64,000 bases of DNA. It comes from Acidovorax sp. 210-6. Lineage in GTDB: Bacteria; Pseudomonadota; Gammaproteobacteria; Burkholderiales; Burkholderiaceae_C. The DNA is taken from positions 2,666,001 through 2,730,000 of the forward strand of contig NZ_JAACJE010000001.1 in NCBI RefSeq assembly GCF_010020825.1, written 5' to 3'. The translations under genes were made by a program, and so were the position numbers. Shown here piece by piece: positions 53,249 to 61,660 of this stretch (its first letter is position 1; each line of letters starts with the position of its first letter). The notes under the pieces are model-generated. The model was not told the DNA's origin. It did not search any database and was given only the letters and a program-made list of their open reading frames with translations.

Positions 53249-55705
53249 CTAATCCACCACCGTGAGCTTGGCCACCGACAGCGCCAGCCACTTGGTGCCG
53301 TGGCGTGCAAAGGCGACCTGGGCACGGGCGTCGTCGCCCTGGCCTTCGATGGCCAGCACCTTGCCTTCGCCAAACTTGGTGTGAAACACGGCCAGGCCCA
53401 CGCGCAGACCATGCGCTGGAGGGGCTTTCTGAACCGGCACGGGGGGGCTGGCAAAGGTTTCTGTTTTGACGTCAAATTGGCCCCTAGCGCCCGTTGAATA
53501 AGCGCTACCAGCTCCTGTTTTAGGAGCAAAAGAACCAAAGCCCTGCTGCTTGGGCGTGATCCACTTGAGGCATTCCTCGGGCAGTTCGTCGAAGAAGCGG
53601 CTGCGCACGTTGTAGCGCGTCTGGCCATGCAGCAGCCGGGTTTGCGAGTGGCTGAGGTACAGGCGCTTGCGGGCGCGGGTGATGGCCACGTACATCAGGC
53701 GGCGCTCTTCTTCGAGGCCGTCGCGGTCTGAGGCGGCGTTGTCGTGCGGGAACAGGCCTTCTTCCAGCCCACCGATGAACACCGCGTCAAACTCCAGGCC
53801 CTTGCTGGCGTGCACGGTCATGAGCTGCACGGCGTCCTGCCCGGCCTGGGCCTGGTTGTCGCCCGCCTCCAGCGCGGCGTGCGTGAGGAAGGCCACCAGG
53901 GGCGAAAGGGTTTCACCGGTGTCGGCGTCGATGATGCCGCCGGAGCCGGTGGGCTTGAGCGGTTCGTCCAGCACCGGCGCATTCGGGTCCAGCCCCTGGC
54001 TGGCCGGGCTTTGTGTGAGCGGCTGGCCGTGCTCGTCCAGCGGCAGGGCCACGGCATCGCGGCCAAAGCCTTCCTGCGTGACGAAGCTTTCGGCGGCATT
54101 GACGAGTTCCTCCAGGTTCTCGATGCGGTCCTGGCCTTCGCGGTCGGTACGGAAGTGCGCGATCAGGCCACTGGATTCGAGCATCTGCTCGATGATGCTG
54201 CGCAGCGACAGGCCCTGGGTCTGTTCACGCAGCACGTCGATCAGCGCGACAAAGGCCTTGAAGTTGGTGCCCGCCTTGCCGGGCACGGCGCTCACGGCGT
54301 CGTGCAGCGAGCAGCCCGAGGCACGGGCCGCGTCCTGCAGCACCTCGATGCTGCGCGCGCCAATGCCGCGCGGCGGAAAGTTGACCACGCGCAGAAAGCT
54401 GGTGTCGTCGTTCGGGTTCTCCAGCAGGCGCAGGTAGGCCAGCGCGTGCTTGATTTCGGCGCGCTCAAAGAAGCGCAGGCCGCCGTACACGCGGTAGGGC
54501 ACGGCGGCGTTGAAGAGTGCCGATTCGATGACCCGGCTTTGCGCGTTGCTGCGGTAGAGCACGGCAATCTCCTTGCGCTCCAGGCCGTCGCTCTTCACCA
54601 GTTGCCGGATCTCATCGACCATCCACTGCGCCTCGGCCAGGTCGGTGCTGGCCTCGTACACGCGCACGGGCTCACCCGCGCCCTGCGTGGTGCGCAGGCT
54701 CTTGCCCAGGCGGCGGCTGTTGTGGCTGATGAGCTGGTTGGCCGAGTCGAGGATGTTGCTGTAACTGCGGTAGTTCTGCTCCAGCTTGATCTGGTGCTGC
54801 ACATCGAACTCGCGCACAAAGTCGGCCATGTTGCCCACGCGCGCGCCGCGAAAGGCGTAAATGCTCTGGTCGTCGTCGCCCACGGCCATGACGCTGGCGT
54901 GCGTGTGCAGCTGGCCATCGACCACGTCGCCCGCCATCTGCTTGAGCCACAGGTACTGCAGGCGGTTGGTGTCCTGGAACTCATCGACCAGGATGTGGCG
55001 AAAGCGCCGCTGGTAGTGCGCGCGCAGGGGGTCGTTGCCCTGCAGCAGCTCGTAGCTGCGCAGCATCAGCTCGCCAAAATCGACCACGCCTTCGCGCTGG
55101 CATTGGGCCTCGTACAGCTCGTACAGCTCGACCTTCTTGCGGCTGTCGCTGTCGTGCGCGGGCACGTCGCGCGGGCGCAGGCCCTCTTCCTTGCAGTTGG
55201 CGATGAAGTACTGCAGTTGCTTGGGTGGAAAACGCTCCTCATCCACGTTGAACTGCTTGCACAGGCGCTTGATGGCCGAGAGCTGGTCCTGCGTGTCCAG
55301 GATCTGGAAAGCCTGCGGCAGGCCCGCCGCCTGGTGGTGTGCGCGCAGCAGGCGGTTGCACAGGCCGTGGAAGGTACCGATCCACATGCCGCGCACGTTG
55401 ACCGGCAGCATGGCCGTGAGGCGGGCCACCATTTCCTTGGCCGCCTTGTTGGTGAAGGTGACGGCCAGCAGGCCGCCGGGCGTGGCCTGGCCGGTCGAGA
55501 GCAGCCAGGCAATGCGCGTGGTGAGCACACGCGTCTTTCCCGAGCCGGCCCCCGCCAGGATGAGCGCATGGCCCGCGGGCAAGGTGACGGCGGCCAGCTG
55601 TTCGGGGTTCAGGTGGGCCAGCAGGGGCTGGCTGGCAGCGGTGCCGCCAGGGTCTGCGCCAGCTGCGGTGTGCGCCGAGCGCGAAAACAGGTCTTGTGGG
55701 AACAT
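53249..55705 (-). CDS. uvrD: UvrD/PcrA-type DNA helicase
   Basis: An 818-residue SF1A 3'-5' helicase for nucleotide excision and mismatch repair. Motifs run LNPEQLAAV (Q-motif), AGAGSGKT (Walker A), VDEFQDTN (II), GDDDQSIYAFRGA (III), QNYRS (IV), TVHASKGLEFD (V) and VAITRARKRLYL (VI). ATG at 55705; the frame runs on upstream but without helicase motifs. Residues about 725-745 in the linker before the C-terminal domain are encoded by a repeat copy in antisense orientation. Confidence 0.95.
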   Translation of the reverse strand: MFPQDLFSRSAHTAAGADPGGTAASQPLLAHLNPEQLAAVTLPAGHALILAGAGSGKTRVLTTRIAWLLSTGQATPGGLLAVTFTNKAAKEMVARLTAMLPVNVRGMWIGTFHGLCNRLLRAHHQAAGLPQAFQILDTQDQLSAIKRLCKQFNVDEERFPPKQLQYFIANCKEEGLRPRDVPAHDSDSRKKVELYELYEAQCQREGVVDFGELMLRSYELLQGNDPLRAHYQRRFRHILVDEFQDTNRLQYLWLKQMAGDVVDGQLHTHASVMAVGDDDQSIYAFRGARVGNMADFVREFDVQHQIKLEQNYRSYSNILDSANQLISHNSRRLGKSLRTTQGAGEPVRVYEASTDLAEAQWMVDEIRQLVKSDGLERKEIAVLYRSNAQSRVIESALFNAAVPYRVYGGLRFFERAEIKHALAYLRLLENPNDDTSFLRVVNFPPRGIGARSIEVLQDAARASGCSLHDAVSAVPGKAGTNFKAFVALIDVLREQTQGLSLRSIIEQMLESSGLIAHFRTDREGQDRIENLEELVNAAESFVTQEGFGRDAVALPLDEHGQPLTQSPASQGLDPNAPVLDEPLKPTGSGGIIDADTGETLSPLVAFLTHAALEAGDNQAQAGQDAVQLMTVHASKGLEFDAVFIGGLEEGLFPHDNAASDRDGLEEERRLMYVAITRARKRLYLSHSQTRLLHGQTRYNVRSRFFDELPEECLKWITPKQQGFGSFAPKTGAGSAYSTGARGQFDVKTETFASPPVPVQKAPPAHGLRVGLAVFHTKFGEGKVLAIEGQGDDARAQVAFARHGTKWLALSVAKLTVVD
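53472..53530 (+). repeat. Two-hairpin dispersed repeat, copy R11, inside uvrD
   Basis: GTCAAATTGGCC block, hairpin 1 AGCGC/GCGCT (53486-53490 and 53502-53506), then hairpin 2 GCTCC/GGAGC (53511-53515 and 53522-53526). Hairpin 2 has compensating changes compared with the usual GCTAT/ATAGC. It is read through in the opposite sense as part of UvrD. Confidence 0.7.
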
Positions 55706-55732
55706 CCGGCCATTGTAGAAAGGGCCTCTTCC

Positions 55733-56425
55733 ATGCCTGCCTGGATATCCCGCGCCCTGCCCCTGGGGTGGATGTTGTGCGCGCTGCCCCTGGCCGCGCA
55801 AACGCTGTGTTCCAGCACCGGGGCAACGCCCCCGCTGGCCTTGTTCGAGCGCTTCACCCGCGCCGATTGCCTGGCCTGCTGGCAGGACGCCGCAACACCC
55901 GCGCCTGGGGCCAGCGCCCTGGTGCTGGACTGGATTGTTCCCGGCGCCCTGGGTGACGAAGCCCCCATGGCCGCCGCCGCAGTGCCCGAGGCGCTGGATC
56001 GGTTGCAAATCCTGCAGCGGCCGCTGCCCCCGGAGCGCGACATACACACGGCGCCCATCGAGCCCTGGGCCGGGCTGCGGCTGCGTGTGGGCCGGGGCCC
56101 CGAAGTGAATGGCTATGTGGGTGCGACCCTGTCGCTGGAGTCCCGCTCCGCAGTGCAAGGCCCCTGGAGCTACCACCTGCTGCTGGTGCAGGCCGTGGCA
56201 CAGGGCACCGAGGGATCCCCCATGCCACGCCATGTGGTGCGCAACGCCGTCCAGGGGCGCTGGACTGCGGACAACGCCCTGCCCACCTCCAGGCGCCCGC
56301 ACTGGATCGAAGTGCGCCCCATGCGCCTGCCCGAAGGCGCCGACCCCGCCCTGTTCTACACCGTGGGCTGGGTGCAGGACCCCAGCGGCCGGGTGGTGGC
56401 TGCCGCACGATCGGTATGCCATTGA
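55733..56425 (+). CDS. Hypothetical secreted protein, 230 aa
   Basis: A signal peptide (ISRALPLGWMLCALPLAAQ) is followed by a mature domain with cysteines at LCSST and in ADCLACWQD near residue 46. The CLAC pair recalls a thioredoxin-like active site, but the rest is not clearly thioredoxin-fold. ATG at 55733. It is divergent from uvrD with a 27-base gap. A terminator follows. No family is recognised. Confidence 0.65.
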   Translation: MPAWISRALPLGWMLCALPLAAQTLCSSTGATPPLALFERFTRADCLACWQDAATPAPGASALVLDWIVPGALGDEAPMAAAAVPEALDRLQILQRPLPPERDIHTAPIEPWAGLRLRVGRGPEVNGYVGATLSLESRSAVQGPWSYHLLLVQAVAQGTEGSPMPRHVVRNAVQGRWTADNALPTSRRPHWIEVRPMRLPEGADPALFYTVGWVQDPSGRVVAAARSVCH

Positions 56426-56459
56426 GTGCATCCGAACGCCGGGGCGGGTAGAATCAGTC

Positions 56460-56492
56460 ACCGGGCCCAAGTTTCTTGTCGCCCGGTTTTTT
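56460..56492 (+). terminator. Intrinsic terminator upstream of guaC
   Basis: CCGGGC (56461-56466) pairs with GCCCGG (56481-56486), then six T (56487-56492). It ends the secreted protein gene, 35 bases past its stop. A TAGAAT just before it (56449-56454) could instead make it a leader attenuator for guaC, 128 bases upstream of that gene. Confidence 0.75.
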
Positions 56493-56620
56493 GTGCCCGC
56501 GCACAGCGGGGTTCGGTGCAGGCTGCCACGCCTGTACCCGCACGACCGGTCTGCAAGCCAAGCGCCCCACGCCGCCCAAAATCCTTTGGCGGCGACCTTT
56601 TCAAAGGAGCTTGGAACCTC

Positions 56621-57598
56621 ATGGAAATCTTCGACTACGACAACATCCTGCTGCTGCCGCGCAAGTGCCGCGTGGAGAGCCGCTCGGAATGCGACGCCAG
56701 TGTGCAATTCGGCCCGCGCCGCTTTCGGCTGCCGGTGGTGCCCGCCAACATGAAGACGGTGGTGGACGAGCGCATCTGCGCCTGGATGGCCGCCAACGAC
56801 TACTTCTACGTGATGCACCGGTTCGATCTGGACAACGTGCAGTTTGTGCGCGACATGCACGCCCAGGGCTGCTATGCGTCGATCTCGCTGGGCGTGAAGG
56901 CGCCCGACTACGCCACGGTGGACCGACTCAAGGCCGAAGGCCTGGTGCCCGAATACATCACCATCGACATCGCCCACGGCCACGCCGACAGCGTCAAGGC
57001 CATGATCGGCTACCTCAAGCAGCACCTGCCGGCGTCGTTTGTGATTGCAGGCAACGTGGCCACGCCCGAGGCCGTGATCGACCTGGAGAACTGGGGCGCC
57101 GACGCCACCAAGGTGGGCGTGGGCCCGGGCAAGGTGTGCATCACCAAGCTCAAGACGGGTTTTGGCACCGGCGGCTGGCAACTCAGCGCGCTCAAGTGGT
57201 GCGCGCGCGTGGCCACCAAGCCCATCGTGGCCGACGGCGGCATCCGCAGCCACGGCGACATTGCCAAGAGCATCCGCTTTGGCGCCACCATGGTGATGAT
57301 CGGCTCGCTGTTTGCAGGGCACGAGGAATCGCCCGGCAAGACCGTGGAAGTGGATGGCGAGCTGTTCAAGGAGTACTACGGCTCGGCCAGCGACTTCAAC
57401 AAGGGCGAGTACAAGCATGTGGAAGGCAAGCGCATTCTGGAGCCGATCAAGGGCAAGCTCGCCAGCACACTGATCGAGATGGAGCAGGACGTGCAAAGCT
57501 CCATCAGCTATGCCGGCGGCACCAAGCTCATGGACATCCGCAAGGTGAACTACGTGATCCTGGGCGGTGACAACGCGGGTGAACACCTGCTGATGTAA
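56621..57598 (+). CDS. guaC: GMP reductase
   Basis: A 325-residue NADPH-dependent enzyme that deaminates GMP to IMP. The start is [15 protein letters not shown], the catalytic cysteine is Cys173 in [15 protein letters not shown], and the IMP site has [15 protein letters not shown] and [14 protein letters not shown]. No CBS domains are present, which separates it from IMP dehydrogenase. ATG at 56621 with AAAGGAG upstream. It stands alone. Confidence 0.92.
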   Translation: MEIFDYDNILLLPRKCRVESRSECDASVQFGPRRFRLPVVPANMKTVVDERICAWMAANDYFYVMHRFDLDNVQFVRDMHAQGCYASISLGVKAPDYATVDRLKAEGLVPEYITIDIAHGHADSVKAMIGYLKQHLPASFVIAGNVATPEAVIDLENWGADATKVGVGPGKVCITKLKTGFGTGGWQLSALKWCARVATKPIVADGGIRSHGDIAKSIRFGATMVMIGSLFAGHEESPGKTVEVDGELFKEYYGSASDFNKGEYKHVEGKRILEPIKGKLASTLIEMEQDVQSSISYAGGTKLMDIRKVNYVILGGDNAGEHLLM

Positions 57599-57624
57599 GC
57601 CCCGCTTTACACGGCATCAGACCC

Positions 57625-57649
57625 GTCAGCCTGTTGACAGGCAACTGAC
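57625..57649 (+). terminator. Hairpin after guaC
   Basis: GTCAGCCTG and CAGGcaaCTGAC can pair around TTGA, with a 3-base bulge. There is no T-run, so its role as a terminator is uncertain. Confidence 0.3.
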
Positions 57650-57710
57650 ACCAGGTGACAGCACCGGCTCAGCACTCCGCTGTATCCTCGAATCACCTCA
57701 AGGAGAAGCA

Positions 57711-58580
57711 ATGAAAGTCGCTGTGTTGGGTATTGGGCTCATGGGCTACCGCATGACACAACGCCTGCTGGAAGCGGGGCACGAAGTCCATGTCTGGAAC
57801 CGCACGCATGAGCGCGCCCTGCCGCTGGCAGACCTGGGGGCCACGGTCCACGCCAGCGCACCGCAGGCCGCCGCAGCGGCCGAATGCGTGATCACCATGC
57901 TGGAAAACGGCCCCGTGGTCGGCGAGGTGCTGTTCGACCTGGGCACGGCGCAGGCCATGGCAGCGGGCACGCTGGTGATCGACATGTCCTCCATCCGCCC
58001 CTCCGAGGCCCGCGACCATGCGGCCCGCCTGGGGGAGCGCGGTGTGGCGCATCTGGATGCGCCCGTTTCCGGCGGCACCGTGGGTGCAGAACAAGGTACG
58101 CTGGCCATCATGGCCGGAGGCCGCCTGCAGGACTACCAGCGCGCGCTGCCGCTGTTTTCCGCCCTGGGCCGCCCCACACATGTGGGCCCACACGGTGCCG
58201 GGCAAATGGCCAAGCTGGCCAACCAGATGATCGTGGGCATCACCATCGGTGCCGTGGCCGAGGCCTTGCTGTTTGCCGCCAAGGGCGGCGCCGACATGGC
58301 CAAGGTGCGCGAAGCCATCCAGGGCGGATTTGCCGACAGCCGCATCCTGCAATTGCACGGCCAGCGCATGGTGGAGCGCGACTTCACCCCTCACGGACGT
58401 CTGAGCGTACAACTCAAGGACATGCGCAACGCCCTGGCCACCGCCCAGGAAATTGGCTTTGATGCGCCCATCACACAGTTGTTTGAAGCCCTCTACGCCG
58501 CAGGAGACGAGCACGGCCTGGGGGGGCTTGACCACAGCGGCCTGTTCGTGGAATTGGCCAGTCGCAACGCAATGCAATAA
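57711..58580 (+). CDS. NAD(P)-dependent beta-hydroxyacid dehydrogenase
   Basis: A 289-residue member of the 3-hydroxyisobutyrate/tartronate semialdehyde reductase family. The nucleotide-binding motif is VLGIGLMGYRMTQRLLEAGH, the substrate motif LDAPVSGGTVGAEQGTLAIM, and the catalytic lysine lies in GQMAKLANQMIVG. ATG at 57711 with AAGGAG upstream. The substrate among small hydroxyacids is not clear. It lies upstream of tRNA-Lys. Confidence 0.9.
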   Translation: MKVAVLGIGLMGYRMTQRLLEAGHEVHVWNRTHERALPLADLGATVHASAPQAAAAAECVITMLENGPVVGEVLFDLGTAQAMAAGTLVIDMSSIRPSEARDHAARLGERGVAHLDAPVSGGTVGAEQGTLAIMAGGRLQDYQRALPLFSALGRPTHVGPHGAGQMAKLANQMIVGITIGAVAEALLFAAKGGADMAKVREAIQGGFADSRILQLHGQRMVERDFTPHGRLSVQLKDMRNALATAQEIGFDAPITQLFEALYAAGDEHGLGGLDHSGLFVELASRNAMQ

Positions 58581-58618
58581 ACAAAGCGCACTTTCTTTCA
58601 CACCACCAAAAAATAGTG

Positions 58619-58624
58619 CATAAT
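58619..58624 (+). promoter_or_regulatory. Candidate -10 box of tRNA-Lys
   Basis: CATAAT, one mismatch from TATAAT, 33 bases before the mature tRNA 5' end. No strong -35 is seen at normal spacing. Confidence 0.4.
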
Positions 58625-58656
58625 TGCGTTCTTCGCTGATTACGGCGAAACGCAGT

Positions 58657-58732
58657 GGGTTCTTAGCTCAGTTGGTAGAGCAGCGGACTCTTAATCCGTA
58701 GGTCGAGTGTTCGAGTCACTCAGGACCCACCA
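58657..58732 (+). tRNA. tRNA-Lys (anticodon CTT)
   Basis: A full cloverleaf of 76 bases. Acceptor GGGTTCT pairs with AGGACCC (one G-T pair). The D arm is AGCTCAGTTGGTAGAGC, the anticodon loop CTCTTAA has CTT at 58690-58692, and the T arm is GAGTG-TTCGAGT-CACTC. Discriminator A and an encoded CCA end it at 58732. It reads AAG codons. It has its own terminator. Confidence 0.97.
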
Positions 58733-58739
58733 CTCATTC

Positions 58740-58767
58740 AAGGGCTTGGCTTGCGCCAAGCCCTTTT
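58740..58767 (+). terminator. Intrinsic terminator of tRNA-Lys
   Basis: AAGGGCTTGGC (58740-58750) pairs with GCCAAGCCCTT (58755-58765) around TTGC, and the T-run extends to 58767. It begins 7 bases after the tRNA. Confidence 0.88.
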
Positions 58768-58832
58768 GCATTGGGCCTTTGAACGACAATGCAAAATTCG
58801 AAATCCCCCGCTGGTCAGCACAACTCGATCCC

Positions 58833-60065
58833 ATGAACCCCCAAGCCGATCAACTCTGGCGCGCCCCACGTTGGGCCCTGGCGGTACTGCTGGCCGTGCT
58901 GGGCATGCTGGGGCCGTTTTCCATTGACACCTACCTGCCCGCCTTCACGGGCATTGCGCAGGCGTTGCAGGCCAGCCCGGTGCAGATGCAACAGACGCTC
59001 TCGGCGTATCTGTTCGGGTTTGCCTTCATGAATCTGTTCCACGGAGCACTGTCCGACAGCTTTGGGCGCAGGCCCGTGATTCTGTGGGGCATTGCCATGT
59101 TCACCGTGGCTTCCGCAGGTTGCGCGATGTCGCAGAGCATCGGACAGCTGGTGTTCTTCCGGGCACTGCAGGGTTTTTCCACGGGAGCCGGGATTGTCGT
59201 GTCGCGCGCGGTGATCCGGGACATGTTTCCGCCCTCACAGGCGCAGAAGGTCATGAGCCAGGTGACCATCTACTTTGGCGTGGCGCCAGCCGTGGCACCC
59301 ATTGTGGGGGGATGGCTGTACGTGCATGCGGGCTGGCACAGCATCTTCTGGTTCCTGACCGGTGTGGGCGTGCTGTTGTGGGTGGCCAATGCACGGCTGC
59401 TGCCCGAAACACTGCATGCAGACCACCGCCAGTCCTTCCATATCCGGCATTTGATGCAAGGGTATTGGCAGCTTGGCTCCAGCCCACGCTTTCTGTTGCT
59501 GGCGCTGGCCAGCGGGGTGCCGTTCAATGGCATGTTTCTGTACGTGCTGGCAGCACCCGCATTTCTGGGCACGCACCTGGCACTGGCGCCCACGCAGTTC
59601 TTCTGGTTCTTTGTGCTCACCATCTCGGGCATCATGGCCGGGGCCTGGCTCAGCGGGCGCCTGGCCGGGCGCATTGCACCCCAGCGACAGATTCGCATGG
59701 GCTTTGTGGTGATGCTGGCGGTGTCGGTGCTGAACCTGCTGGCCAACCTGCTTCTGGTACCCCATGTGTCGTGGGCACTGATTCCGATTGCCGTGTTCGC
59801 CTTTGGCTGGGCACTGATGGTGCCCGTGGTCACGTTGCTGGTGCTGGACCTGCACCCCGAGCGGCGCGGGATGGCTTCTTCGCTTCAGGCCTGCATCGGT
59901 TCCGCTGCCAATGGGTTGGTGGCCGGGGTGGTCGTGCCGCTGGTGATGCATTCAACCCGGCTGCTGGCAGCGACTTCCCTGGCCATGATGGCCGTGGGCC
60001 TGGTTGCCTGGGTGCTGCTGCGCAGGCGCTGGCCCGACACGGGCCAGCACATCACAGCGCATTGA
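58833..60065 (+). CDS. Bcr/CflA family multidrug efflux MFS transporter
   Basis: A 410-residue inner-membrane antiporter with 12 hydrophobic segments. After helix 1, GPFSIDTYLPAFTGIA is the family signature, followed by LSDSFGRRPVILWG (loop 2-3 motif A) and GAGIVVSRAVIRDMF. Relatives export bicyclomycin, chloramphenicol or sulfonamides; the actual substrate is unknown. ATG at 58833. Confidence 0.92.
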   Translation: MNPQADQLWRAPRWALAVLLAVLGMLGPFSIDTYLPAFTGIAQALQASPVQMQQTLSAYLFGFAFMNLFHGALSDSFGRRPVILWGIAMFTVASAGCAMSQSIGQLVFFRALQGFSTGAGIVVSRAVIRDMFPPSQAQKVMSQVTIYFGVAPAVAPIVGGWLYVHAGWHSIFWFLTGVGVLLWVANARLLPETLHADHRQSFHIRHLMQGYWQLGSSPRFLLLALASGVPFNGMFLYVLAAPAFLGTHLALAPTQFFWFFVLTISGIMAGAWLSGRLAGRIAPQRQIRMGFVVMLAVSVLNLLANLLLVPHVSWALIPIAVFAFGWALMVPVVTLLVLDLHPERRGMASSLQACIGSAANGLVAGVVVPLVMHSTRLLAATSLAMMAVGLVAWVLLRRRWPDTGQHITAH

Positions 60066-60074
60066 AACCATCCC

Positions 60075-61556
60075 TCAGTGGGGGGGCGCAGGACGGCGCC
60101 GGTCCACGGCGTGCTCTTGGTAAAAGCGCTTTTTTTCCTGGTACATGCCCTGATCGGCGCGCTGCAAGGCTTCGTCGAGTTGATCGCCCGCATGGCAGGT
60201 GGCACGGCCCATGGCCAGGCTGAGAGGCTGGCCAGGATAGAACTGGTTGTTCATTTCCACCATTTGTTCGATGCGCTCCTGCGCCGCCACGGCGCCGCGC
60301 TCATCCACACCGCCCAGCAACACGATGAATTCATCCCCTCCCACACGGGCGGCGCAGTGGGCGGAGTCCACCGCCTTGGCCAGCACCTCGCCCGCGCGCC
60401 GCAGCATGGCATCGCCCACTGCATGGCCTTGCTCATCATTGATGATCTTGAGGCCGTTGAGGTCAATGGCAATGACGCTCAGCGGCCAGGGCCCCTTGCG
60501 CCGGAAACGGTTGAGCTCTTCCACATAGAACGCCCGGTTGCGCAACTGCGTGAGCACGTCGTGCTTGCCCAGGTATTCCAGGTAGGCCTCGGCCTGTTTG
60601 CGCGCCGTGATGTCCACCAAGGACAACAGCACCAAGCCCCAGTCGCCCTCGTGCCCCGCCATCACGGCAAACTGCATGTGGATGTACACCGTATCGCCCG
60701 ACAGGGCGTAATTGATCACCTCGCGCTGCTGCACCAGCTTGCCGTCCCACAGGTCCTGCAACTGCTCGGCAAAGGAGTCGTGCATCTCACCACGGAACAC
60801 GCGTGAGATCTGATTGAGCAATTCGGCCTTGCTCTGGGCACCGAACATCTGCAGCGTCTGCTGGTTCACGTCGATGACACGGATCTCCTTCATGCAGCGG
60901 GTAACGAATTCCGGATGCACCTTGATGAAGGTCTTGAAGTCGCGGATGCCCTGATGGCGCACCTCATCCATGAGGCGCTTGATGACACTGAAGTCCTCCA
61001 CCCACAGCGACACAGGGGAATGCTCGAACAAACCGCGCGCATAGCGCTCGCTGCGCTGCAACTGGCCGGCCGCCTGGACCTGGGACGTGACGTCTTCCAG
61101 CGACACCAACACGCGGCTCCAGGTGTCTTCATGCCCCGGCAATATGCGGCCACGAATGCGCACATCCAGCCTGCGGCGGTCCAGAGCGTAGTTCACGGTT
61201 TGGTTGGAAAACTCCAGCACCCCCGACCACAGCAATTCCAGCTCGTGCACGACCTGTTCATGCATGTCATCGCGGAACACCTGAGCCAGGTTGCTCAGAA
61301 GCTCTTCCTGGCTGTGCGCGGCAAACAGCTCCAGCGTGCGCTGATTGACGCGCAGCACCCGCAGGCTGGCGGTGCATTGGCGCAGCCGGTCCGGTTCTGC
61401 CGCGAGATGCTCCCTCAAATCCGTCACGCCTTGCGCGCGCCAGACATCGAACAACTGGCGCAGCGCGCTGTAGTCCTCCAGCCAGAGCGACACCGGCGCC
61501 AGCGCAAACATGTGTTCGAAATCGGCGCTCGACGAAACAGATGAAACCACGGTCAT
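60075..61556 (-). CDS. Diguanylate cyclase with two tandem PAS-like repeats
   Basis: A 493-residue cytoplasmic protein. Two similar PAS-like units (about 12-160 and 175-315) share PVSLWxEDxS, VLRVNQRTLELF / VIDVNQQTLQMF and a HEDTW / HEGDW motif, so they arose by duplication. The GGDEF domain (about 325-480) has an intact VGGDEF site for making c-di-GMP. The RxxD inhibitory site is absent (DSAH at that place), so product feedback may be lost. ATG at 61556. Ligands of the PAS units are unknown. Confidence 0.9.
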   Translation of the reverse strand: MTVVSSVSSSADFEHMFALAPVSLWLEDYSALRQLFDVWRAQGVTDLREHLAAEPDRLRQCTASLRVLRVNQRTLELFAAHSQEELLSNLAQVFRDDMHEQVVHELELLWSGVLEFSNQTVNYALDRRRLDVRIRGRILPGHEDTWSRVLVSLEDVTSQVQAAGQLQRSERYARGLFEHSPVSLWVEDFSVIKRLMDEVRHQGIRDFKTFIKVHPEFVTRCMKEIRVIDVNQQTLQMFGAQSKAELLNQISRVFRGEMHDSFAEQLQDLWDGKLVQQREVINYALSGDTVYIHMQFAVMAGHEGDWGLVLLSLVDITARKQAEAYLEYLGKHDVLTQLRNRAFYVEELNRFRRKGPWPLSVIAIDLNGLKIINDEQGHAVGDAMLRRAGEVLAKAVDSAHCAARVGGDEFIVLLGGVDERGAVAAQERIEQMVEMNNQFYPGQPLSLAMGRATCHAGDQLDEALQRADQGMYQEKKRFYQEHAVDRRRPAPPH

Positions 61557-61612
61557 TGCCCTCCTGGGAGCTATTGTGCTGTGAGCCCAGGATAGGGGCG
61601 GTGCCCAGATGC

Positions 61613-61640
61613 AAAAAAGACCCCGCGAGGAGGTCTTTTT
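61613..61640 (-). terminator. Bidirectional terminator after the RhlE-type helicase gene
   Basis: AAAAAGACC (61614-61622) pairs with GGTCTTTTT (61632-61640), with A/T runs on both sides. On the minus strand it follows the helicase gene by 21 bases and precedes the cyclase gene. Confidence 0.85.
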
Positions 61641-61660
61641 GTACGGGGGAACCCTAAAGA

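Noticed and set aside
56460-56620. A purine riboswitch in the guaC leader
   Set aside because: No three-way junction with conserved purine-aptamer loops can be drawn; only a terminator hairpin is clear.
53249-57586. A 1445-codon open frame that could suggest a giant UvrD fusion
   Set aside because: The part upstream of 55705 is antisense to guaC and to a secreted protein gene and has no helicase motifs. ATG at 55705 gives a normal UvrD.
58740-58767. A phage attachment site in the tRNA-Lys 3' end
   Set aside because: The tRNA is followed by its terminator and a normal transporter gene; no integrase or repeated tRNA tail is seen.
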